64,000 bases of DNA from Ensifer adhaerens (lineage in GTDB: Bacteria; Pseudomonadota; Alphaproteobacteria; Rhizobiales; Rhizobiaceae). The notes under the pieces were generated by a model. That model had not been told where the DNA came from. It saw only the letters and a list, made by a program, of their open reading frames with translations, and did not search any database. Positions 52,878-62,164 of this stretch are shown in pieces (position 1 is the first letter of the stretch; each line of letters starts with the position of its first letter). The stretch spans positions 62,001-126,000 of the forward strand of contig NZ_LAZS01000006.1 of the NCBI RefSeq assembly GCF_002007205.1, given 5' to 3'. Made by a program: the position numbers and the translations under genes.

Positions 52878-52938
52878 CGATCACAGGGCCAGATGATCGT
52901 TCCGATCACAGGGGCCTGATGATCGTTCCGATCACAGC
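52878..52938. repeat. Tandem repeat overlapping the end of the quinone oxidoreductase gene
   Basis: On the minus strand a unit of about 27 bases, CTGTGATCGGAACGATCATC plus GGCCC, occurs twice in full and a third time in part. The copy nearest the gene contains its last codon and stop (CTG TGA). The array therefore grew from the 3' end of the gene by duplication. Confidence 0.75.
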
Positions 52939-53930
52939 GACATGATGATCTTGCCGATATGGTCGCCCTCCTCCATCTGGCGATGGCCGTCGGCCACAGC
53001 ACTGAAGGGCAGAACGGAATGGATGACCGGCGCGACCTTGCCTGTCTCCAGCAGCGGCCAAACTTTTTCCGTGAGGCGATCACGGATCGCCTGCTTCTCC
53101 GCCGCCGTGCGCGGGCGAAGGGCCGAGCCCATCACATGCAGCCGCTTCGTCAGGATCGGCGCGATGTTCGCCCCTTCGACCTTGGCGCCCCCGAGGAAGG
53201 CGATGATCGACAGGCGGCCGTCCTTGGCGAGCGAGGCGATGTTGCGGTCGAAGTAGCGACCGCCGACCATATCGAGGATGACATCGACGCCGCGCCCGCC
53301 GGTTTCCCCGAGGATAACGGCCTTGAAGTCCTCATCGCGGTAGTTGATCGCGCGCTTTGCACCAAGCGTCTCGCAGGCTCGGCATTTTTCGGCGCTGCCA
53401 GCGGTGACGAAGACCTCGGCGCCGAACGCCCTGGCGAGTTGGATCGCCGTCGTGCCGATACCGCTGGAGCCGCCGTGGATGAGGATGGTCTCGCCCGCTT
53501 TCAGCCCGGCCATGTCGAAGACATTGGCCCAGACGGTGAAGAAGGTTTCCGGCAGGGCGGCCGCCTTCACGGCGTCATAGCCCTTCGGCCAGGCGAGTGC
53601 CTGAGTGGCGGGCACTGCCGTATATTCCGCATAGCCGCCGCCATTCGCAAGCGCGCAAACCTTGTCGCCGATGCGAAAGCCCTCGGCGTCCTCGCCCAAT
53701 GCCACCACCTCGCCCGCCACTTCGAGGCCGAGGATCGGGCTTGCGCCCGGTGGAGGCGGATAGTCGCCCTTGCGCTGCAAAACGTCGGGACGATTGATGC
53801 CCGATGCTTCGACCCGAATGAGGATGTCGCCGGGCTTCACCTCCGGCAGCGGGCCTTTCGTGAGGGTCATGTTTTCCGGTCCGCCCGGAGACGGAAGGTC
53901 GACGAATTGCATTTCAGATGGAAGGGACAT
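52932..53930 (-). CDS. NAD(P)H quinone oxidoreductase, zinc-free MDR type
   Basis: A 332-residue medium-chain oxidoreductase related to quinone oxidoreductase/PIG3. It has [37 protein letters not shown], with no structural zinc cysteines, and the Rossmann turn [22 protein letters not shown]. It reduces quinones with NADPH by one-electron chemistry in this family. I set the start at the ATG at 53930; an ATG at 53960 is possible. Its stop codon falls in the tandem repeat. Confidence 0.9.
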   Translation of the reverse strand: MSLPSEMQFVDLPSPGGPENMTLTKGPLPEVKPGDILIRVEASGINRPDVLQRKGDYPPPPGASPILGLEVAGEVVALGEDAEGFRIGDKVCALANGGGYAEYTAVPATQALAWPKGYDAVKAAALPETFFTVWANVFDMAGLKAGETILIHGGSSGIGTTAIQLARAFGAEVFVTAGSAEKCRACETLGAKRAINYRDEDFKAVILGETGGRGVDVILDMVGGRYFDRNIASLAKDGRLSIIAFLGGAKVEGANIAPILTKRLHVMGSALRPRTAAEKQAIRDRLTEKVWPLLETGKVAPVIHSVLPFSAVADGHRQMEEGDHIGKIIMSL

Positions 53931-54058
53931 GGCGCTACCTCGCGAAATCTTACGCGCCATTACCTAGGGCAATTCCGGGAGAAGTGTGAAATGCTTTTCC
54001 GGCATCGCATCGTTTGCGCCGATGGCAAAAACTGATTTGGCCTGGCCGAAAGCGAATT

Positions 54059-55855
54059 TCAGCCGCCGAGTGCGTCCAACACAAGACCGGCTTCACTGGC
54101 CTTGGCGCGGGACTTGATTTCGGCGATGCGGGCGCTGACGGCCTGGGTGTCGGAAAAGACGAACCCCTCCGGCAGGCCCAGAACCGCGATCGAGCAGCGC
54201 ATCAGCGGAAAATCCTTTGCCGAGCCGTCTCGGCCGTAGCCGCTGATGCGGCCTTCCGCCTGATGCTCCGGCGAATAGAGCTGGCATACGTCAGAGCGGA
54301 AATCGTCGAGCAGGCGGTGCAGGACCGTCTCCAGTTCCTCGACAGAACAGCCGCTGACGCCGACGAAGAAATCGTCGCCGCCGACATGGCCGAGGAACTT
54401 CTCTTCACCGATGAAGTGACGCCTTAGAAGGGCGGCAAACAGCGTGATCGCCAGATCGCCCTTCTGGAAGCCATAGGTGTCGTTGAACGGCTTGAAGTCG
54501 TCGAAGTCGCAATAGCAGAAGTAGCGGGCATGATCGCCGTCGAGGATCGCGTCCTGGACATAGTCGCGGATGGCACGATTACCGGGCAGGCCTGTCAGCG
54601 GGTTCTGCTCCTGCGCCATCTTCAACTGCTTCTCGTTGATGATCTTCAAGAGCGACGAAGCCGAGAGCGTACCGGCGTAGCGCATATTCTCCGTCAGGAT
54701 CAGGCAATCGCTGCCGTCCATGCCGGCGAAGATCTTCAGCATCTCGTCGGCCGGCGTATCGAGATCGGCGATCGGCGCGGGGCTCACGAAATGCGAGATC
54801 CGCCGCTGGTAGATCCGGTTCTTCAGGAGGTCGCGGCCGAAGGGATGATAGATCAGTTCCTTGACGTGATATTCGTGCAGGATGCCGCGCGGCTCGCCAT
54901 TGGCGTTCAGGACCGGGAAGAAGCCCTGGCGCGGGTTCCGCCTGAAGAGATCGAAGACGGAGTCGAGTTCGTCGCTTTCGCGCACGGTCGGCAGTTGCTC
55001 GATCTGCTTGCGGATCAGGATGCCGTCGAGCGAGGATGACGAGCGCCTGGCACCGGCGCTCTGGTCGAGATGCGGATAGGCGGGCAGAAGCTCGCTCAGA
55101 TGCGTCGTCGGCCGGGCAACGTAGTAGCCCTGCACCAGATCGCAACCGAGATCGCGGCAGGTGAGGAATTCCGCTTCCGTCTCCACGCCTTCGGCGATCA
55201 CGCGCGTGCCGAGCACATGGGCGGTGTTGACCGTGTGACGGACGAGATGACGCTTGCGGGCATCGGCCTCGATGCCGGAGATGAAATGCCTGTCGATCTT
55301 CACGTAATCGACCGGCTGGTCGCAGAGCAGCTTCAACCCGTTGAAGCCGGCGCCGAAATCATCGATCGCGAGCTTGAAGCCGGCAAGCCGGAGATCGCGC
55401 ACCAGCGCGGAGAAATCCGGCATCTTGCCGCCGTCGAAACGCTCGGAAAGCTCGAAGCAGAGCGACGACGGCGCGATGTTGGCGCGTTTCAGATGATTGA
55501 CAAGGCGCTCGACGATATCGCCCTCGCCGCCGACGAGGCGCGAGTCGAAGTTGAGAAACAGCGTGCGCGCGGCATGGTCGGGCAGCGTCGCAAAGCCGGC
55601 GACGGCGCGGCTGTTGATCATATGTTCGAGCGCCAGCAGCTGGCCCGCTTCTTCCGCCTTGTCGAGCAGCTCCAGCGGCGACGCGAAGCCGAGCTTCTGG
55701 AAGCCGCGCATCAGCGACTCGTAACCGAACACGGTTCCGGTCGCGGCTTCCGCGATCGGCTGGAAGGCGGTTTCGATCACCAGCTTGGCGAGCGTGACAA
55801 TCTGGTCATCGCCGAACCGGCGCAACGAGAGAATTTCGGCGGGGGCGGCGGACAT
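54059..55855 (-). CDS. EAL-CBS-GGDEF cyclic-di-GMP protein with GGDDF site
   Basis: About 598 residues if started at the ATG at 55855, which has GGAGTCC upstream; an ATG at 55906 is less likely. The order is EAL (about 30-250), two CBS motifs (about 283-403) and GGDEF (about 413-580). The EAL core keeps ESL, ELSE, IDDFGAG, KIDRHF and AEGVE, so phosphodiesterase activity is likely. The GGDEF site reads GGDDF, which often means weak or no cyclase activity, so this half may bind GTP and regulate. CBS pairs usually bind adenine nucleotides. Confidence 0.88.
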   Translation of the reverse strand: MSAAPAEILSLRRFGDDQIVTLAKLVIETAFQPIAEAATGTVFGYESLMRGFQKLGFASPLELLDKAEEAGQLLALEHMINSRAVAGFATLPDHAARTLFLNFDSRLVGGEGDIVERLVNHLKRANIAPSSLCFELSERFDGGKMPDFSALVRDLRLAGFKLAIDDFGAGFNGLKLLCDQPVDYVKIDRHFISGIEADARKRHLVRHTVNTAHVLGTRVIAEGVETEAEFLTCRDLGCDLVQGYYVARPTTHLSELLPAYPHLDQSAGARRSSSSLDGILIRKQIEQLPTVRESDELDSVFDLFRRNPRQGFFPVLNANGEPRGILHEYHVKELIYHPFGRDLLKNRIYQRRISHFVSPAPIADLDTPADEMLKIFAGMDGSDCLILTENMRYAGTLSASSLLKIINEKQLKMAQEQNPLTGLPGNRAIRDYVQDAILDGDHARYFCYCDFDDFKPFNDTYGFQKGDLAITLFAALLRRHFIGEEKFLGHVGGDDFFVGVSGCSVEELETVLHRLLDDFRSDVCQLYSPEHQAEGRISGYGRDGSAKDFPLMRCSIAVLGLPEGFVFSDTQAVSARIAEIKSRAKASEAGLVLDALGG

Positions 55856-56070
55856 GCCGGACTCCAGAGACAGGGGACGGACGGACGCCGGCAGCATGGC
55901 CGCCAAGCGTCAACGAAGTCTTTCCCCACTATGAAGCTTTGATGAAAGCTATGTGACAGTCGCAACCGTCCCAAACAGATCAAAACATTCTAATGAAATC
56001 AGTGGTTTCATGAGCAAGTCCTGCCAGCGCCCGATGTCCGGCAGAAGGTCGGTCTTCAGCCGAAAGCGGG

Positions 56071-56505
56071 TCAGGCGACAACTAGCAATGCCAGGTATCC
56101 GGCACCGATAATCAGGCAGAGCGGGCCGTAGATGCGGCGGTCGAGCGTCACGAAGGGCTCCGTGCCATGGCGCTGGTGAAAGGCCACGGTGAAGGCCGAC
56201 AATCCGCGTGCCACGAAGGCGGCAGCAAGCACCGCGAGACCGGAATGGACCAAGATTGGCGGCAGTGCGCCTGCCAAGAAGGGCGTGACGAACAATGGCA
56301 GGAGCGCCGCCGCAAGGATGAGCCCCGCGACGACCAGCGTCAGCCAGACCGGCGGCATCGCCGAGCGATGTTTTGTGCCCACGACTGTGCGCACCAGCGA
56401 TGCCTCGTCGTGACAGGGCCAAAGCCCGCCCATTGCCCAATAACCATGCAACCCGGCGATGCCGGCAAGCACGAGAAAGATCAGGATCGCGATCACCGTC
56501 AGCAT
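56071..56505 (-). CDS. DUF3995 membrane protein
   Basis: A 144-residue inner-membrane protein with four hydrophobic segments. The family pattern HGYWAMGGLWPCHDEASLVRTVVG and PLFVTPFLAG is visible. The function is unknown. AAGGAAACACC lies ahead of the ATG at 56505. It lies downstream of the similar-sized membrane gene at 56534 on the same strand, and both are divergent from a TetR gene. Confidence 0.82.
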   Translation of the reverse strand: MLTVIAILIFLVLAGIAGLHGYWAMGGLWPCHDEASLVRTVVGTKHRSAMPPVWLTLVVAGLILAAALLPLFVTPFLAGALPPILVHSGLAVLAAAFVARGLSAFTVAFHQRHGTEPFVTLDRRIYGPLCLIIGAGYLALLVVA

Positions 56506-56533
56506 GAAGGTGTTTCCTTGCCGATCGTCCGTG

Positions 56534-56935
56534 TCAGACGGATACGTTTGATACAGGCCGGGCGCCCGATTGCGCGCCGATCGCCGCGAGCCCGGCCATG
56601 ACGACGAAGGCTGCCCATTGCGGCGTGGCCCAGAGAGTGCCGAGATAGCCGAGGCCGTAACCGACAAAGAGTGCCGCATAGGCGAGATATTGTGCGATCA
56701 CCCCACCTGCCAGGGGTACGCGATAACGTCCATTCACGGCGGCAAACAGCAGGGCGAGACTGTTGATCAGCAGGATGGCGCTGGTCGCGTGCCAGAGAAG
56801 CGAGACATAGGTTTGCAAGAGCGGCGACGGGCTGCTTTCAAGCAAGGGCGCGTGCACGTCCGGCCCGCCGGCGAAGAGGTGAATACCCGTTGTCACCAGG
56901 GACAGAATGCCCGCTGCAGAAAGCCACCTATTCAT
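56534..56935 (-). CDS. Hypothetical four-helix membrane protein
   Basis: A 133-residue inner-membrane protein. It has hydrophobic segments at about residues 6-25, 45-65, 72-95 and 101-122 and a short periplasmic loop with FAGGPDVHAPLLESS. I do not recognise a named domain with certainty. TTGGAGATGG precedes the ATG at 56935. It forms a two-gene unit with the DUF3995 gene and lies next to two palindromes that probably bind the divergent TetR protein. Confidence 0.72.
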   Translation of the reverse strand: MNRWLSAAGILSLVTTGIHLFAGGPDVHAPLLESSPSPLLQTYVSLLWHATSAILLINSLALLFAAVNGRYRVPLAGGVIAQYLAYAALFVGYGLGYLGTLWATPQWAAFVVMAGLAAIGAQSGARPVSNVSV

Positions 56936-56955
56936 GATCCATCTCCAATTTTCAC

Positions 56956-57009
56956 CATACGGCAGCGTATGTACGTCGCGCGATTGCATCCGTCAATACG
57001 GTGGCGTAT
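56956..57009. promoter_or_regulatory. Two TetR operator palindromes
   Basis: CATACG-GCAG-CGTATG at 56956-56971 and ATACG-GTGG-CGTAT at 56996-57009 share the CATACGNNNNCGTATG core and lie 24 bases apart. They sit between the membrane gene start (56935) and the TetR start (57018). The second overlaps the region just ahead of the TetR start codon. They are the clearest operators in the window. Confidence 0.75.
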
Positions 57010-57017
57010 GGATAGCC

Positions 57018-57593
57018 ATGACGACAAAAAGTACCCTGACGAGCGATGATTGGATCAAAGCCGCCTTCCGCGCACTGACGACGGGCGGCGTGCAGGCGAT
57101 CCGCGCCGAGGCGATTGCCCGCGACCTGAAGGTCAGCAAGGGCTCTTTCTATTGGCATTTCAAGGATGTGCCGGATTTGAAGGCAAAGATGCTTGCCCAT
57201 TGGGCGAGCGAAGCGACCGACGCCATCATCGCCGAAGTCGAAGCCTCGCAACTGCCTGCGGAAGACCGTTTGCGGCTTCTGGTGCTCGCCGCGACGGATG
57301 ACCGCACCCTCCCCTATGGCGGGCTGCTTGCCGACAGCGCCGTGCGCGAATGGGCGCGCTTCGACGCCGTGGCCGCAACGACCCTCAAGTCTGTCGACGA
57401 ACGTCGCCTTGGCTACATCGCCGACCTGCTCGGCCATTGCGGATTTTCAGCAAAGGACGGCCGCAGTGGCGCCAGCGCGCTCTACGGCGCCCTGATCGGT
57501 CTTGAGGCGCTCGCCGCAAGCGGCCTGGCCGATCTTCGTGCCGATCTGCTCCGGCTGCTCGAGGCGCTACTCGGCAGCGGCAAATCGCGCTAG
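57018..57593 (+). CDS. TetR-family regulator
   Basis: A 191-residue repressor. The helix-turn-helix is in AAFRALTTGGVQAIRAEAIARDLKVSKGSFYWHFKDVPDLKAKML, and the C-terminal domain is the ligand pocket. The ATG at 57018 was chosen for fit to the family; the frame opens to 56907. It is divergent from two membrane genes and has two clear palindromic sites between, so it probably represses them and itself. Confidence 0.88.
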   Translation: MTTKSTLTSDDWIKAAFRALTTGGVQAIRAEAIARDLKVSKGSFYWHFKDVPDLKAKMLAHWASEATDAIIAEVEASQLPAEDRLRLLVLAATDDRTLPYGGLLADSAVREWARFDAVAATTLKSVDERRLGYIADLLGHCGFSAKDGRSGASALYGALIGLEALAASGLADLRADLLRLLEALLGSGKSR

Positions 57594-57594
57594 C

Positions 57595-58143
57595 TCAGCC
57601 CTTCGCCAGCACGCCGAAGGCGATCAGCGACAGGCCTTGCATGACAAGATCGACGGCGAGAAACAGGCCGAGGATCCAGAGGCTGTTGACCGGCCAGCCG
57701 GCGGCGATGATCAGGCCCGCGGCGAGCGTGACCAGACCGCCAAGCGCCACCCAGCCCCAGCCCTGCAGCGGCCGGAGCTTGAGGCCGACCCAGATGCGGA
57801 AGCAGCCGGCGATGATCAGGGCGATCGCCATGATGAAGGTGAGGAAGGAGGAGGCGAGCAGCGGGTTGATGAAGGCAAAGAGGCCGGCGATCGTATAGCA
57901 GGCGCCGCTCAAGCCCCAGTAGAGCACGCTGTCCCAGCCCTTCACCTGGAAGGCGTGAGCGAGATTGAACAGCCCGCCGACCAGCATGATGATCCCGACA
58001 TAGTAGACGGACGCGACGGTCGCCATCAGCAGATTACCGAAGGCGAGGCCCCCGCACATGATCAACAGCACGCCAAGGGCGACGAACCATCCCCATTTGC
58101 CGGCAACCGCCGCCTTGTCGGCCCGATCGAATGCATGGGTCAT
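57595..58143 (-). CDS. HdeD/DUF308 membrane protein
   Basis: A 182-residue inner-membrane protein with six predicted helices. WGWFVALGVLLIMCGGLAFGNLLMATVASVYYVGIIMLVGGLFNLAHAF and YTIAGLFAFINPLLASSFL match the HdeD (acid-resistance) family. The role in rhizobia is unknown. GGAGGTTGAA lies ahead of the ATG at 58143. It is convergent with the TetR gene (1-base gap) and divergent from betI. Confidence 0.86.
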   Translation of the reverse strand: MTHAFDRADKAAVAGKWGWFVALGVLLIMCGGLAFGNLLMATVASVYYVGIIMLVGGLFNLAHAFQVKGWDSVLYWGLSGACYTIAGLFAFINPLLASSFLTFIMAIALIIAGCFRIWVGLKLRPLQGWGWVALGGLVTLAAGLIIAAGWPVNSLWILGLFLAVDLVMQGLSLIAFGVLAKG

Positions 58144-58238
58144 TTCAACCTCCAGTCCTTCGGTTTGCAGGATCGCTAACGCGGCGATTGAGCCGGATTT
58201 CCGCACAAAAGGAAAGGAAAAACGAGGGCAGATTTTTA

Positions 58239-58258
58239 TTGATTGATGAGTCAATCAA
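58239..58258. promoter_or_regulatory. BetI operator candidate
   Basis: TTGATTGA-TGAG-TCAATCAA is a perfect 8-base dyad ending 32 bases before the betI start. It resembles the TTGATTG-type core of known BetI sites. BetI would repress here until choline is present. Confidence 0.75.
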
Positions 58259-58290
58259 AAATAGACTGATTATCGTCAAGGGAGAGATCA

Positions 58291-58893
58291 ATGCCGAAGG
58301 TCGGGATGGAACCGGTGCGCCGCAAAGCGCTGGTCGACGCAGCGCTGCGTGTGATCGGCGACCAGGGCACGCTTTCCGTTACCATGTCCGAGATTGCCCG
58401 TCAGGCTGGCGTCTCCCCTGCCCTTGCCCATCACTATTTCGGCAGCAAGGAACAATTGCTGATCGAGACGATCCGCAGCCTTCTACGGCAACTGCGCGAC
58501 GACACGGTGACGGCGCTTCGCGCCGTGGCAGGCCCGCGCGAAAGGCTGAGCGCGCTGATCCGCGTTTCCTTCCAGGCAAGCCAGTTCGCACCCGACACGA
58601 TCGCCGCGTGGCTTGCCTTCTACTCCGAAGCGCAGCGTTCGGAGGACGTCCGACGGCTGCTCGTGGTCTATGCGCGGCGCCTGCGCTCCAATCTTCTCGC
58701 AAGCCTGAAAGCGCTTTGCACGACCCATGACGCGGAACGCATCGCCGAAGGCGCTGCTGCGATGATCGACGGACTTTATATCCGCCAGAGTCTGCGCTCC
58801 GCGCCGATCAGCATCGAAGCCTCAATCGCGCTCACCGAAGACTACGTCACCTCGCACATCGATCGCCTCAAGTACCAGGGAACGGCCGCATGA
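58291..58893 (+). CDS. betI: Choline-responsive TetR repressor BetI
   Basis: A 200-residue TetR regulator that represses the bet genes and is released by choline. The HTH is in RRKALVDAALRVIGDQGTLSVTMSEIARQAGVSPALAHHYFGSKEQLL. GGGAGAG precedes the ATG at 58291. It overlaps the betC start by four bases (ATGA) and is the first gene of the betICBA operon. Confidence 0.96.
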   Translation: MPKVGMEPVRRKALVDAALRVIGDQGTLSVTMSEIARQAGVSPALAHHYFGSKEQLLIETIRSLLRQLRDDTVTALRAVAGPRERLSALIRVSFQASQFAPDTIAAWLAFYSEAQRSEDVRRLLVVYARRLRSNLLASLKALCTTHDAERIAEGAAAMIDGLYIRQSLRSAPISIEASIALTEDYVTSHIDRLKYQGTAA

Positions 58894-60425
58894 CCGCAAG
58901 ACCGAACATCCTGATCATCATGGTCGACCAGTTGAACGGAAAGTTCTTTCCGGACGGGCCGGCCGCGTTCCTGCATGCGCCGAACCTCAAGACGCTCGCC
59001 GCCCGTTCGGCCCGCTTCCGCAACAATTACACCTCGTCGCCGCTCTGCGCCCCTGCCCGCGCCTCGTTCATGGCCGGGCAGTTGCCAAGCCGCACCCGCG
59101 TCTACGACAATGCCGCCGAATATCAGTCGTCGATCCCGACCTATGCGCATCACCTGCGCCGCGCCGGCTACTACACGGCGCTGTCGGGCAAGATGCACTT
59201 CGTCGGACCGGACCAGCTACACGGCTTCGAGGAGCGGCTGACGACCGACATCTACCCCGCCGATTTCGGCTGGACGCCCGACTATCGCAAGCCCGGCGAG
59301 CGCATCGACTGGTGGTACCACAATCTCGGCTCGGTCACCGGCGCCGGCGTTGCCGAGATCACCAACCAGATGGAATATGACGACGAGGTCGCCTTCCTCG
59401 CCAACCAGAAACTCTACCAGCTTTCGCGCGACAACGACGATGCCGACCGCCGTCCCTGGTGCCTGACCGTCTCCTTCACCCATCCGCACGACCCCTATGT
59501 GGCGCGCAAGAAATTCTGGGATCTCTACGAGGGTTGCGAACATCTGCTGCCCGAGGTCGGCATGCTGCCGGACGATCAGCAGGATCCGCATTCCAAGCGC
59601 ATCATGCATTCCTGCGACTACGGCAATTTCGACCTGACGGAAGACAATATCCGCCGCTCGCGCCGCGCCTATTTCGCCAACATCTCCTATCTCGACGAGA
59701 AGGTCGGCGAACTCATGGACACGCTGACGCGTACCCGCATGCTCGACGACACGCTGATCCTCTTCTGCTCGGATCATGGTGACATGCTCGGCGAGCGCGG
59801 CCTGTGGTTCAAGATGAACTTCTTCGAGGGCTCTGCCCGCGTACCGCTGATGGTCGCCGGACCCGGTGTGACACCCGGCCTGCATCTGGCACCGACGTCC
59901 AATCTCGACGTGACGCCGACCCTTGCCGATCTCGCCGGCATCTCGATGGATGAGATAAAACCCTGGACCGACGGCATCAGCCTCGTGCCCATGATCAACG
60001 GCGAGGAACGCTCGGAGCCGGTGCTGATGGAATATGCGGCAGAAGCCTCCTACGCGCCGCTCGTCGCCATCCGCGAAGGCAAGTGGAAATATATCCACTG
60101 CGCGCTCGACCCGGACCAACTCTACGATCTCGAGGCAGACCCGCTGGAACTGAAGAACCTTGCCGCCAATCCGGAAACGCCGGCGCAGGCAGCGACGCTC
60201 GAGGCGTTCCGCGACATGTGCGCCGCCCATTGGGACATGGACGCCTTCGATGCAGCCGTGCGCGAAAGCCAGGCGCGGCGCTGGGTGGTCTACGAGGCGC
60301 TGAGGAACGGCGCCTACTACCCATGGGACCACCAGCCGCTGCAGAAGGCATCCGAGCGCTACATGCGCAACCATATGAACCTCGACAATCTCGAGGAATC
60401 CAAACGCTATCCGCGGGGAGAATGA
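58890..60425 (+). CDS. betC: Choline sulfatase
   Basis: A 511-residue type I sulfatase that hydrolyses choline-O-sulfate to choline and sulfate. The Cys53 in [11 protein letters not shown] is the site converted to formylglycine; it matches Cys54 of the S. meliloti enzyme. Metal-binding residues are in [18 protein letters not shown] and NFFEG. The C-terminal [15 protein letters not shown] is typical of BetC. It lies between betI and betB, the rhizobial arrangement, and lets the cell use choline sulfate from plants as osmoprotectant and nutrient. Confidence 0.96.
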   Translation: MTARPNILIIMVDQLNGKFFPDGPAAFLHAPNLKTLAARSARFRNNYTSSPLCAPARASFMAGQLPSRTRVYDNAAEYQSSIPTYAHHLRRAGYYTALSGKMHFVGPDQLHGFEERLTTDIYPADFGWTPDYRKPGERIDWWYHNLGSVTGAGVAEITNQMEYDDEVAFLANQKLYQLSRDNDDADRRPWCLTVSFTHPHDPYVARKKFWDLYEGCEHLLPEVGMLPDDQQDPHSKRIMHSCDYGNFDLTEDNIRRSRRAYFANISYLDEKVGELMDTLTRTRMLDDTLILFCSDHGDMLGERGLWFKMNFFEGSARVPLMVAGPGVTPGLHLAPTSNLDVTPTLADLAGISMDEIKPWTDGISLVPMINGEERSEPVLMEYAAEASYAPLVAIREGKWKYIHCALDPDQLYDLEADPLELKNLAANPETPAQAATLEAFRDMCAAHWDMDAFDAAVRESQARRWVVYEALRNGAYYPWDHQPLQKASERYMRNHMNLDNLEESKRYPRGE

Positions 60426-60426
60426 G

Positions 60427-61890
60427 ATGAAAGCCCAACCGCAAGCCTCGCACTTCATCGATGGCGAATATGTCGAGGACATCGCCGGCACCGTCATCGA
60501 GAGCATCTATCCGGCAACCGGCGAAGTGATCGCACGGCTGCACGCGGCAACGCCGGCAATCGTCGAGAAAGCGATTGCCGCGGCCAAGCGCGCCCAGCCG
60601 GAATGGGCGGCGATGAGCCCGACGGCCCGTGGCCGGATCCTGAAGCGCGCCGCCGAGATCATGCGCGAGCGTAACCGCGAGCTCTCCGAGCTCGAAACGC
60701 TCGACACCGGCAAGCCGATCCAGGAGACGATCGTTGCCGACCCGACCTCGGGCGCCGACAGTTTCGAGTTCTTCGGCGGCGTCATCGCCACGGCGCTTAA
60801 CGGCGACTACATCCCGCTCGGTGGCGACTTCGCCTACACCAAGCGCGTGCCGCTCGGCGTCTGCGTCGGCATCGGCGCCTGGAACTATCCGCAGCAGATT
60901 GCCTGCTGGAAGGGCGCACCGGCGCTTGCCGCCGGCAACGCCATGGTCTTCAAGCCCTCGGAAAATACACCCCTCGGTGCCTTAAAGATCGCCGAGATCC
61001 TGGTCGAAGCCGGCCTGCCGAAGGGCCTCTACAACGTCATCCAGGGCGATCGTTCGACCGGCCCGCTGCTCGTCAATCATCCTGACGTCGCCAAAGTGTC
61101 GCTGACCGGCTCGGTGCTGACGGGCAAGAAGGTGGCGGGTGCGGCGGCTGCCGAACTCAAGCATGTGACCATGGAACTCGGCGGCAAGTCGCCGCTGATC
61201 GTCTTCGAGGACGCCGATCTCGAAAGCGCCATCGGCGGCGCGATGCTCGGCAATTTCTATTCGACCGGCCAGGTGTGCTCCAACGGCACCCGCGTCTTCG
61301 TCCAGAAGGGCATCAAGGAACAGTTCCTGACGCGGCTCAAGGCCCGTACCGAGGCGATCGTAATCGGCGACCCCATGGACGAGGCGACGCAGCTTGGGCC
61401 GATGGTTTCGATGCCGCAGCGCGACAAGGTCTTTTCCTACATCGAAAAGGGCAAGGCCGAAGGCGCGCGGCTCTTGACCGGCGGCGGCATCCCGAATGCG
61501 GTCAACAGCGAAGGCACGTACATCCAGCCGACCGTCTTTGCCGACGTCACCGACGGCATGACGATCGCGCGTGAGGAGATCTTCGGTCCTGTGATGTGCG
61601 TGCTCGACTTCGATGACGAGGCCGAGGTGATCAAGCGCGCCAACGCCACCGAGTTCGGCCTTTCGGCCGGCGTCTTCACCGCCGACATCACCCGCGCCCA
61701 TCGGGTGGTCGACCAGCTCGAAGCCGGCACGCTCTGGATCAACACCTACAATCTCTGCCCGGTGGAGATCCCCTTTGGCGGCTCGAAGCAATCCGGCTTC
61801 GGCCGCGAGAATTCGGTGGCAGCACTCAACCACTACAGCGAGCTGAAGACCGTCTATGTCGGCATGGGGCCGGTACAGGCGCCGTATTGA
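60427..61890 (+). CDS. betB: Betaine aldehyde dehydrogenase
   Basis: A 487-residue NAD-dependent aldehyde dehydrogenase that makes glycine betaine from betaine aldehyde. The catalytic Cys284 is in [11 protein letters not shown] and the general-base Glu250 in [20 protein letters not shown]. It starts one base after the betC stop, so translation is probably coupled. A repeat-filled 274-base gap separates it from betA. Confidence 0.96.
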   Translation: MKAQPQASHFIDGEYVEDIAGTVIESIYPATGEVIARLHAATPAIVEKAIAAAKRAQPEWAAMSPTARGRILKRAAEIMRERNRELSELETLDTGKPIQETIVADPTSGADSFEFFGGVIATALNGDYIPLGGDFAYTKRVPLGVCVGIGAWNYPQQIACWKGAPALAAGNAMVFKPSENTPLGALKIAEILVEAGLPKGLYNVIQGDRSTGPLLVNHPDVAKVSLTGSVLTGKKVAGAAAAELKHVTMELGGKSPLIVFEDADLESAIGGAMLGNFYSTGQVCSNGTRVFVQKGIKEQFLTRLKARTEAIVIGDPMDEATQLGPMVSMPQRDKVFSYIEKGKAEGARLLTGGGIPNAVNSEGTYIQPTVFADVTDGMTIAREEIFGPVMCVLDFDDEAEVIKRANATEFGLSAGVFTADITRAHRVVDQLEAGTLWINTYNLCPVEIPFGGSKQSGFGRENSVAALNHYSELKTVYVGMGPVQAPY

Positions 61891-61920
61891 GATTGGGGGT
61901 TGCGGCCGCCCCTCACCCTA

Positions 61921-62053
61921 ACCCTCTCCCCGCAGGCGGGGAGAGGGTACGTGGCAGGACCGCTGCGCCGAGCGAAGGCTGAGCGCAACGGAGACGCCAG
62001 AAGGAAACGGGACGTTGCGGCAAGATCCCTTCTCCCCGCATGCGGGGAGAAGG
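61921..62053. repeat. Palindromic intergenic mosaic repeats between betB and betA
   Basis: A 13-base perfect stem (CCCTCTCCCCGC arms) with a 2-base loop covers 61921-61948, and a 26-base perfect palindrome centred on CCCCGCATGCGGGG covers 62028-62053. Flanking sequence has runs of the form CCTCACCC and GGATGAGGG. Such elements are common in rhizobial intergenic space. They do not encode a protein and may lower betA expression relative to betB. Confidence 0.85.
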
Positions 62054-62164
62054 TGGCGGCAGCCGGATGAGGGGCGGATCCCTCACCGTGCGGATGAGGG
62101 ACGCATCCTCACCCGCGAAGGAGGGGCGTGCCGAGGGCAGCTAGGTAGAAGAAAGACCACGTCT

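Noticed and set aside
61921-62053. Insertion-sequence remnant between betB and betA
   Set aside because: There is no transposase fragment or terminal repeat pair with target duplication; it fits palindromic intergenic repeats.
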